DNA of 6,123 nucleotides, from contig DAIOVG010000162.1 in NCBI GenBank assembly GCA_036759125.1, positions 1 through 6,123 of the forward strand, read 5' to 3'. The stretch is from CAXXOK01 sp036759125. GTDB taxonomy: Bacteria; Bacillota; Clostridia; Christensenellales; Aristaeellaceae. Below the pieces are notes generated by a model that did not search any database, was not told the origin of the DNA, and saw nothing but the letters and a program-made list of their open reading frames with translations. The translations under genes were made by a program, and so were the position numbers. Below are positions 1 to 5,438 of the stretch, one piece after another (position 1 is the stretch's first letter; every line of letters begins with the position of its first letter).

Positions 1-663
1 GGCGGGGGTCTTCGCGCGGATGAAGGCGTCGAACGGGTGCATGGAGCCGTCGGCCTGCGGCTCCCGAAGCGGCGCGGTCTGCGGCGTGGCAATGTAGCCG
101 GGACCGATGCCGTTGCACTGGATGTTGTACTGCCCGTATTCCGAGCAGATGTTGCGGGTCAGCATCTTCAGGCCGCCCTTGGCGGCGGCATACGCGGACA
201 CGGTTTCGCGGCCGAGCTCGCTCATCATCGAGCAGATGTTGATGATCTTGCCGTGGCCCTTTTTGATCATGGATGGAATCACAGCCTTGGAAACAATGAA
301 TGGCGCGTTCAGGTCGACGTCGATCACCTTGCGGAAATCTGCGGCGGTCATTTCCGTCATCGGAACGCGTTTGATGATACCCGCATTGTTGACCAGGATA
401 TCAATCACGCCGATTTCCTTTTCAATCTGGGCTACCATGGCGTTCACGGCGTCCTCATCTGTAACGTCGCATACATAACCGTAGGCTTTGATACCCGCGT
501 CCTTGTAGGTCTGCAGGCCTTTATCCACCAGTTCCTGATTGATATCGTTGAATACGATGGTGGCTCCGGCTTTAGCATAGCCTTCTGCAATGGCAAACCC
601 GATACCATAGCTTGCGCCGGTGACAAGCGCTATTTTATCCTTGAGTGAAAACATTGCGTTCAT
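1..663 (-). CDS. SDR oxidoreductase, gluconate 5-dehydrogenase type, probable KduD role (3' end cut by window)
   Basis: This is a short-chain dehydrogenase/reductase that should act in the cytoplasm with NAD(P)H. The window holds 221 residues from the start; the C-terminal part (by family length roughly 40-50 residues) lies beyond position 1. Visible motifs are the Rossmann glycine motif TGASYGIG (residues 15-22), NNAG (92-95), the catalytic Asn at about 119, Ser145, and the YxxxK pair Tyr158/Lys162. The sequence closely resembles proteins annotated as gluconate 5-dehydrogenase in Bacillota. It is the last visible gene of an operon with kduI, kdgK and eda, so I infer that the physiological reaction is reduction of 2,5-diketo-3-deoxygluconate to KDG (KduD, or streptococcal DhuD). 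Start at 663 is preferred over Met4 (654) because AAGGAGG sits 6 nt upstream. GC at third codon positions rises sharply in the second half. Family is certain; substrate is not. Confidence 0.93.
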   Translation of the reverse strand, partial: MNAMFSLKDKIALVTGASYGIGFAIAEGYAKAGATIVFNDINQELVDKGLQTYKDAGIKAYGYVCDVTDEDAVNAMVAQIEKEIGVIDILVNNAGIIKRVPMTEMTAADFRKVIDVDLNAPFIVSKAVIPSMIKKGHGKIINICSMMSELGRETVSAYAAAKGGLKMLTRNICSEYGQYNIQCNGIGPGYIATPQTAPLREPQADGSMHPFDAFIRAKTPA

Positions 664-669
664 GCTTTT

Positions 670-676
670 CCTCCTT
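670..676 (-). promoter_or_regulatory. Ribosome binding site of the SDR gene, overlapping the kdgK stop
   Basis: AAGGAGG on the minus strand lies 6 nt before the ATG at 663. The kdgK stop codon TAA (677-675) overlaps this site, so ribosomes ending kdgK stop on top of it. This fits translational coupling of the two genes (inference), and it decides the SDR start in favour of 663. Confidence 0.8.
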
Positions 677-1706
677 ATCGCTGTACGCGCCCGGAGCCGC
701 TGCCCTTCATAAGGCTTTCGACCTCGGATACGGTTACGCGGTTGTAGTCGCCGGAAATGGTGTGTTTCAGGCAGCTTGCGGCAACCGCAAACTCCAGCGC
801 AGTTTTCTCGTCGGCGTAGTGATTCAGACCGTAGATCAGACCTGCGCCGAAGCTATCCCCGCCGCCAACGCGATCTACAATATCAGTTATGGCGTACTTG
901 CGGCTGAGGAAGAACTCCTTGCCGTTGTACAGGCACGCGCTCCAGTCGTTATGATTGGCGCTTTTTGATTCGCGAAGCGTGATCGCCACGCGTTTGACAT
1001 TTGGACAGGTTTCCATGGCAAGCTTAGCAATAGCCTGATATTGGGCGACGTTCAGCTCCCCGGTTTCCACGGCGTCCTGGCTTTCGGCTTTGAGCAGAAG
1101 CGATTTCTGGAAATCCTCTTCGTTGGCAATGATGGTATCCACATACTTGACCAGCTCGGTCATCACCTGATCGGCGGTTTTACCGTATTTCCAGAGGTTT
1201 TTGCGATAATTGAGATCGCAGCTGACATGAATGCCGCGCTTCTTCGCTTCTTTCACAGCCGCAAGGCTAAGCTCCGCCGCGCTTTCGCTGATCGCCGGAG
1301 TAATTCCAGTCAGGTGAAACCACCCGGCGCCAGCAAACGCCTGATCCCAATGAATATCGGACAGGGATGCTTGTGCAATGGCGCTGCCGGCACGGTCATA
1401 GATGACTTTGCTTGGGCGCTGCACTGCACCGGCTTCAAGGTAATAAATCCCCATACGGCCTGGTTTGCGGACGATAGATGATGTATCAACGCCAAATCCA
1501 CGAAGCTCACGAATACATGCGTCGCCAACGGCATTGTCAGGCAGTATGGTGACAAAGCGCGCATCCATGCCATAATTGCTAAGGCTGACGGCGACGTTGG
1601 CCTCACCGCCGCCAAAGGTGGCCTCCAGCGCAGGGGACTGGAAAAAACGTTCAAAACCGGGGCTTTTCAGGCGAAGCATAATCTCGCCGAAGGTTACGAC
1701 TTTCAT
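675..1706 (-). CDS. kdgK: 2-dehydro-3-deoxygluconokinase (KDG kinase), PfkB family
   Basis: KdgK phosphorylates 2-keto-3-deoxygluconate with ATP to give KDPG, the substrate of the aldolase encoded just upstream in the operon. The 343-residue protein is a full-length PfkB/ribokinase-type sugar kinase. It begins with MKVVTFGEIMLRL; the substrate-side glycine motif GGGEANVA is at residues 32-39, DLNYRKNLW at 164-172, NEEDF at 195-199, and the C-terminal PfkB signature with GGGDSFGAG at 281-289 contains the likely catalytic base Asp284. The GGG form in place of the commoner GAG is within the range I expect for this family. The gene lies 22 nt after eda and 11 nt before the SDR gene. Its ribosome binding site is modest, with AAAGGA about 10 nt before the ATG. 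Other PfkB sugar substrates cannot be ruled out from sequence alone, but the operon strongly supports KDG. Confidence 0.95.
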   Translation of the reverse strand: MKVVTFGEIMLRLKSPGFERFFQSPALEATFGGGEANVAVSLSNYGMDARFVTILPDNAVGDACIRELRGFGVDTSSIVRKPGRMGIYYLEAGAVQRPSKVIYDRAGSAIAQASLSDIHWDQAFAGAGWFHLTGITPAISESAAELSLAAVKEAKKRGIHVSCDLNYRKNLWKYGKTADQVMTELVKYVDTIIANEEDFQKSLLLKAESQDAVETGELNVAQYQAIAKLAMETCPNVKRVAITLRESKSANHNDWSACLYNGKEFFLSRKYAITDIVDRVGGGDSFGAGLIYGLNHYADEKTALEFAVAASCLKHTISGDYNRVTVSEVESLMKGSGSGRVQR

Positions 1707-1728
1707 ACGTCAATCATCCTTTATCCGA

Positions 1729-2685
1729 TTACTTTTGCAGAAGGTGGAACGCAAACCCGGCGATTTCATCCTTAAAATAGATGGCCATCAGCTTGCCGTC
1801 CTTATAATACGAGCTTTCATCATCAAACGCGAATCCTTTCTGCTCCAGATACCAGCGGGCGCGCTGGATATAGTTGGTGCCAAGCGCGATATGGCCGTGG
1901 GCTCCGCGGAACGGCTTTTTCATAAACTCTAGCGCTGTGCCGGTAAAGGTAGAGCTATTGCCGTCCTTCACAGGCCAACCGAGAATTTTCGCCAGCGACA
2001 GCGCATCTTTCATTGCCTGTTCCGGCGTGCCGGAGTTAATGCCGATGTGCTTTAGCTCAAAGCCCAGCATACGGTTGACGGCGCTGGACGTGAGAGTCTC
2101 AATCGCATCCCAATCCTTGGCGTCGATTGCCTTTTGGTCCACCATCCAGCTGCCGCCGCACGCCACAATCTTGGAGAAGTTCAGGTATTCAAGCAGATTC
2201 ACTTCATTAATACCGCCGGTGGGCACAAAGTTGACATCCACATAGGGCGCGCTCAATGCTTTGATTGTTTTCAAACCGCCGACCGCTTCTGCGGGAAAGA
2301 ACTTCACTGTTTTCAATCCCAGCGACAGTGCGATTTCGATTTCGGAAGCGGTCGAGCAGCCGGGTATGACGGGGATACCAACCCTTTGGCAGTGTTTTAC
2401 GACTTCGGGATTGATCCCAGGGCTCACTATGTAAGTGGCTCCGGCGGCGACCGCTCTGTCCACCTGCTCGGTGGTCAGCACCGTTCCCGCGCCGAGCATG
2501 ACGCCTGGAAGCTCCTTATGTACACGGCGGATGGACTCTTCGGCGGCATCGGTGCGGAAAGTAATCTCCGCCACAGGCAATCCGCCGTTTAACAGCGCCC
2601 TACAGAGGGGAACAGCGTCCTGTGCGTCGGTAATCTTGATGACTGGGATCATTCCAGCTAAAGACAGTTGCTTGATGATATCCAT
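1729..2685 (-). CDS. eda: KDPG/KHG aldolase fused to a C-terminal VOC (glyoxalase-like) domain
   Basis: The N-terminal part (about residues 1-205) is a class I 2-dehydro-3-deoxyphosphogluconate / 4-hydroxy-2-oxoglutarate aldolase, which splits KDPG into pyruvate and glyceraldehyde 3-phosphate. The Schiff-base lysine is Lys128 in KFFPAE. Glu40 and Arg44 (AEITFRT) match Glu45 and Arg49 of E. coli Eda at a constant offset of five. GAGT (65-68) and GGIN (157-160) are also present. A stand-alone Eda is about 205-215 residues, but this protein has 318. The extra part (about 209-318) reads as a VOC-fold domain with two repeats, starting LKHIGIN and GHIALGTN. His213, Glu253, His265 and His314 are plausible metal ligands by position (inference). 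Its role is unknown to me. The gene lies 31 nt after kduI and 22 nt before kdgK. The SD core GGAG is about 12 nt from the ATG, longer than usual, but no better in-frame start is visible. Confidence 0.93.
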   Translation of the reverse strand: MDIIKQLSLAGMIPVIKITDAQDAVPLCRALLNGGLPVAEITFRTDAAEESIRRVHKELPGVMLGAGTVLTTEQVDRAVAAGATYIVSPGINPEVVKHCQRVGIPVIPGCSTASEIEIALSLGLKTVKFFPAEAVGGLKTIKALSAPYVDVNFVPTGGINEVNLLEYLNFSKIVACGGSWMVDQKAIDAKDWDAIETLTSSAVNRMLGFELKHIGINSGTPEQAMKDALSLAKILGWPVKDGNSSTFTGTALEFMKKPFRGAHGHIALGTNYIQRARWYLEQKGFAFDDESSYYKDGKLMAIYFKDEIAGFAFHLLQK

Positions 2686-2716
2686 TTGCAGTCACATCTC
2701 CTTTTGCCGAGTCACA

Positions 2717-3547
2717 TTATTTAAGATCGTTCATGGATACGGCATCCATATCGTCAAACGCCTGATTTTCGCCAACCATGCCCCAGATAAACGAATAGCC
2801 CTGCGTGCCGCTGGCACTGTGGATGGACCAGCTCGGGCTGATGACAGCCTGGCGGTTACGCACGACCAGATGGCGGGTTTCCGAAGGCTCGCCCATATAA
2901 TGGAACACAACCGCATCATCTGATAGATTGAAATACAGATAAACCTCCATCCTGCGTTCATGCAGATGACAGGGCATGGTATTCCAGACGTTTCCGGGCA
3001 TCAGGTTGGTCATACCCATAACGAGCTGGCAGCTTCCCACCTGTCCGGGGAGGATGTACTTGCAGATCGTCCGGTGATTGCTGGCCTCCTGCGAGCCGAG
3101 CTCCACCTTTGCGCAGTCCTCCGGCTTGATCAGCGTGGTGGGGTAGACACGGTGGGCCGGAGCGGAGTTTAAGTAAAACATCGCGGGGTTATCTGTGTTA
3201 TCGCTTTCAAATATAACGTCTCCGGCACCCATGCCGACATACAAACCGTCCTTATATCGAAGCGGATATTTCATCCCGTCGACTGTAATAGTGCCTGCGC
3301 CGCCGATGTTGATCACACCCAGTTCGCGGCGTTCCAGGAAGCTCTTTGCATGCAGCTCGTCTCCGGATGGAAGCGAGAGCGTTTGCATTACGGGCACGGC
3401 GCTGCCTGTGATAATGCGGTCGATGTGGCTGTAGACCGTTTTCAACTCGTCCGGTGCAAACAAATCCTCAATCAAGAATTCCTGGCGAAGGCGTGTTGTG
3501 TCATAACCCTTGACGTCAATTGGGCTGGATGCATAACGCACGTCCAT
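2717..3547 (-). CDS. kduI: 5-dehydro-4-deoxy-D-glucuronate isomerase (KduI)
   Basis: KduI is a zinc-dependent cupin ketol-isomerase. It converts 5-keto-4-deoxyuronate, formed from unsaturated uronates released by polysaccharide lyases, into 2,5-diketo-3-deoxygluconate. The protein has 276 residues, against 278 in E. coli. The zinc ligands known from E. coli KduI (His196, His198, Glu203, His245) are matched at a constant offset of two by His194, His196 and Glu201 in the HLHERRME stretch and by His243 in SIHSASGTQG. An N-terminal MDVRYASSP also fits the family. The start is supported by AAAGGAGG 10 nt upstream. The gene lies 75 nt after uxaB and 31 nt before eda, next to the enzymes that use the downstream product. 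It points to growth on pectin or another substrate that yields unsaturated uronates. Confidence 0.97.
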   Translation of the reverse strand: MDVRYASSPIDVKGYDTTRLRQEFLIEDLFAPDELKTVYSHIDRIITGSAVPVMQTLSLPSGDELHAKSFLERRELGVINIGGAGTITVDGMKYPLRYKDGLYVGMGAGDVIFESDNTDNPAMFYLNSAPAHRVYPTTLIKPEDCAKVELGSQEASNHRTICKYILPGQVGSCQLVMGMTNLMPGNVWNTMPCHLHERRMEVYLYFNLSDDAVVFHYMGEPSETRHLVVRNRQAVISPSWSIHSASGTQGYSFIWGMVGENQAFDDMDAVSMNDLK

Positions 3548-3557
3548 GTGAATATAT

Positions 3558-3565
3558 CCTCCTTT
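3558..3565 (-). promoter_or_regulatory. Ribosome binding site of kduI
   Basis: AAAGGAGG on the minus strand is 10 nt before the ATG at 3547. It is a near-perfect match to the 16S rRNA tail of Bacillota and fixes the start of kduI. Confidence 0.75.
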
Positions 3566-3586
3566 AGTTTATATACAATTACTTAT

Positions 3587-3600
3587 CGAATGGATATTCG
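3587..3600. repeat. Small inverted repeat in the uxaB-kduI gap
   Basis: CGAAT-GGAT-ATTCG gives a perfect 5-bp stem with a 4-nt loop in the 75-nt gap between uxaB and kduI (3548-3622). No U-run follows on the minus strand, so it is not a standard terminator. It could be a weak RNA hairpin or a chance palindrome. The rest of the gap is AT-rich; I see no convincing promoter in it, because no good -35 accompanies the TATATA-like stretch. Confidence 0.3.
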
Positions 3601-3622
3601 TTGCCATGATTTGGATTCCCTT

Positions 3623-5101
3623 TTAATCCTGAAATTTCTTTCCAAATCGCGCGGAAAGTACTGTTTTCATACCATATTGTTTAATCTCTTCCAGGATATG
3701 CGACATGGTTTGCGCTAGCCCCATAATTGTAGACAAGTTATCGCACCAGAACAGTTCATTTTCCAGAAAGGATACAACCTGCTCCTGCACAGGCAGCTTG
3801 GAGACTGCCAAAAAGAAACGCAGAACCGCTTCATCGTCAAGAATCTGATAGGTTGATCCGTCGCGCATACACTGCAGTGCTCCGTCTTTGATCTCGTACC
3901 CCTGATACAGCGCCATCAGCGCTGCAAGCGAAAAGGTAAGATGAGCAGGCAGATCGCCGGTTTTATCAATGTAAGTCAAAAAGCTCGGCATGCAGCGTGC
4001 GCGCCACTTGGAAACCGAGTTTAGTGAAATTGACAGAAGTCTATGTTCAATATATGGGTTTTCAAAGCGGCTGATGACAGCATCGGCAAAGGATTCAAGG
4101 TCTTTCTTTGGTAACTCCAGTGTTGGGATCACCTCTCCGTGCAGCGTTTCCAAGACGAACTGCTTGATTGCCGGATCGTCCATTGCCTGCTTGACGGTGT
4201 CGTGTCCGCACAAGTATGCAACGGGCACAAAAGACGTATGCGCGCCGTTAAGAATACGTACTTTTCTTTGTTTATACGGCTTTTGATTGTCAGTGAAGAT
4301 TACGGGCAGACCGCATTTGTCAAAAGGCAACTCATCCCTGATATCCTTATCCGATTCGATGACCCAAAGGCCGAAGGGTTCGGCGGTATCCAGCAACTGA
4401 TCCTCATAGCCAAGCTTCTGCCAAAGCGCCTGGGCTTCTCCGGCCGGATACCCGGTGACAATACGGTCGACAAGCGTTGAGGTGAACACACAGGCGTCAT
4501 CCAGCCAGCGGATGAATTGCTCGCCAAGTTCCCATTGCGCTGCCAGCGCGTATACGCAGCGCTTGAGGGCAATCCCGTTATCGTCAATCAACTCCACAGG
4601 CAGGATAATCAGTCCTTTTTCCTGGGCATAATGAAATGCCCTGGCGCGCTCGTACAGGAACTTGGTGAGCTTTCCGGGATACGTGATCGGCGGGTTATAC
4701 GCAAGCCTGTCGTTTATGTCAAGCACAATTCCGGCTTCCGTGGTGTTGCTCACAATGAAGCGAAGACTTGCAAGCGATGCAAGTGACGCGTACTTTTCGT
4801 ATTCGGTATAGCAGTCGACCGCATCTTGAATACAGGTTACGAGTCTGGTTGACTCAACCCGCTTCCCATTTTCGATACCGCGAAGCAGCACTGTATATCG
4901 GCAATCCTGGGCATGAAAACGGTCAAGATTACCGTATTCGATCGGTTTGGCAATCACAACATCGCCGTCAATGTAGCCGTTTTCATTGGCAATATCCAGA
5001 AAATAATCAACGAATGCACGCAGAAAGTTGCCTTCTCCGAATTGCAGAACTTTCACATTGCGTGGTTTGGCAGGGGCTAGCTGCGCAGAGAGTCTTTTCA
5101 T
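3623..5101 (-). CDS. uxaB: Tagaturonate reductase (altronate oxidoreductase), mannitol dehydrogenase family
   Basis: UxaB reduces D-tagaturonate to D-altronate with NADH, the second step of galacturonate catabolism after the isomerase UxaC. The protein has 492 residues, close to the length of E. coli UxaB. The N-terminal Rossmann part has the FGEGNFLRAF motif (21-30), typical of long-chain polyol dehydrogenases, and SNTTEAGI is at 118-125. The catalytic pattern K-x4-N-x2-H is met by Lys280, Asn285 and His288 in KVRILNGAH, the same spacing as Lys295, Asn300 and His303 of mannitol 2-dehydrogenase. A helical C-terminal domain follows. A low-complexity ASLASLASL stretch lies at 105-113. This is the first gene of the operon, with AGGTGGAG 5 nt before the ATG and a good promoter further upstream. 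The mannonate-directed relative UxuB is the main alternative, but the overall sequence looks like UxaB. Confidence 0.94.
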   Translation of the reverse strand: MKRLSAQLAPAKPRNVKVLQFGEGNFLRAFVDYFLDIANENGYIDGDVVIAKPIEYGNLDRFHAQDCRYTVLLRGIENGKRVESTRLVTCIQDAVDCYTEYEKYASLASLASLRFIVSNTTEAGIVLDINDRLAYNPPITYPGKLTKFLYERARAFHYAQEKGLIILPVELIDDNGIALKRCVYALAAQWELGEQFIRWLDDACVFTSTLVDRIVTGYPAGEAQALWQKLGYEDQLLDTAEPFGLWVIESDKDIRDELPFDKCGLPVIFTDNQKPYKQRKVRILNGAHTSFVPVAYLCGHDTVKQAMDDPAIKQFVLETLHGEVIPTLELPKKDLESFADAVISRFENPYIEHRLLSISLNSVSKWRARCMPSFLTYIDKTGDLPAHLTFSLAALMALYQGYEIKDGALQCMRDGSTYQILDDEAVLRFFLAVSKLPVQEQVVSFLENELFWCDNLSTIMGLAQTMSHILEEIKQYGMKTVLSARFGKKFQD

Positions 5102-5156
5102 AGTAACTCCACCTCAAAATGATATAGAATGTCTGTAATTAAATGATTTCTTTTTC

Positions 5157-5185
5157 ATTGTAGCCCCAACGCGTTAGACAGTCAA
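5157..5185 (-). promoter_or_regulatory. Sigma-A-like promoter of the uxaB operon
   Basis: Read on the minus strand, the elements are TTGACT (5185-5180), a 17-nt spacer, and TACAAT (5162-5157). Each hexamer matches the consensus at five of six bases, and the spacing is ideal. The predicted start is near 5150, giving a 5' leader of about 49 nt before uxaB. The -35 overlaps a GACAGTC motif and the spacer holds the palindrome AACGCGTT, so a repressor bound here would block transcription. Confidence 0.75.
5168..5175. promoter_or_regulatory. Candidate operator palindrome AACGCGTT in the uxaB promoter spacer
   Basis: A perfect 8-bp palindrome sits between the -10 and -35 of the uxaB promoter, a usual place for a repressor site. 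It does not extend cleanly on either side, and its centre (GpC) differs from the CpG centre usual for LacI-family operators and cre sites. I therefore cannot name the regulator, and chance is possible. Confidence 0.3.
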
Positions 5186-5228
5186 TGGATATAAGTAATA
5201 TGAAGGGTTAGGTGTTCATTCGTTAAAA

Positions 5229-5244
5229 ACTGTCTCTTGACAGT
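5229..5244. repeat. Perfect inverted repeat ACTGTC-TCTT-GACAGT, candidate operator
   Basis: Two 6-bp arms are separated by 4 nt. The right arm overlaps the TTGACA of a plus-strand promoter candidate. A third copy of GACAGTC lies at 5177-5183 on the -35 of the opposing uxaB promoter. Sharing of one motif by both -35 elements suggests a common regulator, but no regulator gene lies in the window. Confidence 0.45.
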
Positions 5245-5264
5245 CTCGTCCATCACAGTATGAT
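5237..5264 (+). promoter_or_regulatory. Distal plus-strand promoter candidate toward pyrG
   Basis: TTGACA (5237-5242, perfect consensus) is followed by a 16-nt spacer and TATGAT (5259-5264, five of six). The predicted start is near 5271, about 168 nt before the pyrG ATG. It would produce a long leader that covers the two tiny ORFs and the loose inverted repeats. It could serve pyrG as a second promoter or make a short RNA. Confidence 0.5.
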
Positions 5265-5368
5265 ATTGAATAGAGTGAAACACCGATGCTGTTCTCTTCA
5301 CTGATCAAATTTCGCAAACATTCTCAAGTGCGAATCCATCGAAATGAAAATGAATATATCTAGTGCTA

Positions 5369-5398
5369 TTGACGAACTGATACCTCTACTGCTAGAAT
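5369..5398 (+). promoter_or_regulatory. Proximal pyrG promoter with extended -10
   Basis: TTGACG (5369-5374), an 18-nt spacer and TAGAAT (5393-5398), with TGC directly before the -10 as an extended -10 element. Transcription would start near 5405, leaving a leader of only about 34 nt. This is too short for an attenuator, and the start region has no G-run of the kind used for CTP sensing in B. subtilis pyrG. Confidence 0.65.
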
Positions 5399-5422
5399 AA
5401 TGCTTGTTATTTTTCAAGACCG

Positions 5423-5429
5423 AAGGGAG
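5423..5429 (+). promoter_or_regulatory. Ribosome binding site of pyrG
   Basis: AAGGGAG lies 9 nt before the ATG at 5439. It supports this start, which also aligns with the conserved N-terminus of CTP synthases. Confidence 0.7.
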
Positions 5430-5438
5430 CCAAAGGGT

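Larger units (their letters stand above)
5102..5438. other. Divergent regulatory region between uxaB and pyrG
   Basis: This 337-nt AT-rich stretch separates the uronate operon from pyrG. It holds one minus-strand promoter for uxaB (5157-5185), two plus-strand promoter candidates (5237-5264 and 5369-5398), a short palindrome (5168-5175), a perfect inverted repeat (5229-5244), and a second loose one (TTCGCA 5311-5316 with TGCGAA 5329-5334). Two tiny plus-strand ORFs, of 25 codons (5286-5363) and 18 codons (5344-5400), are present without good ribosome binding sites. I see no strong rho-independent terminator, tRNA or known riboswitch. The layout suggests that regulator binding here controls the catabolic operon. 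Confidence 0.75.

Noticed and set aside
37..648. Long plus-strand open frame (203 codons) opposite the SDR gene
   Set aside because: The opposite strand encodes a clear SDR with all motifs. The plus-strand translation resembles no family and is an antisense shadow.
652..654. Alternative start at the second ATG (Met4) of the SDR gene
   Set aside because: The AAGGAGG site would be 15 nt away, against 6 nt for the ATG at 663.
1041..2592. Plus-strand open frames opposite kdgK and eda (for example 1041-1481, 1576-1932, 2134-2592)
   Set aside because: They lie fully within well-identified minus-strand genes, have no ribosome binding sites that I could credit, and give unrecognisable proteins.
4763..4789. 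Short repeats in uxaB that encode ASLASLASL
   Set aside because: It is a brief low-complexity stretch in a region where family members vary; the frame continues normally on both sides and it needs no special explanation.
3990..5103. Plus-strand frames opposite uxaB (3990-4286, 4139-4480, 4517-4786, 4768-5103)
   Set aside because: These are shadows of the uxaB coding frame, which carries catalytic residues at the expected spacing.
5163..5183. CcpA (cre) site in the uxaB promoter
   Set aside because: The palindrome AACGCGTT lacks the TG and CA flanks at the required spacing and has the wrong centre.
5396..5414. AATAA-TGCTTG-TTATT followed by Ts, resembling a terminator
   Set aside because: The stem is short, all A/T, and overlaps the -10 element of the pyrG promoter. 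It would be too weak to stop transcription.
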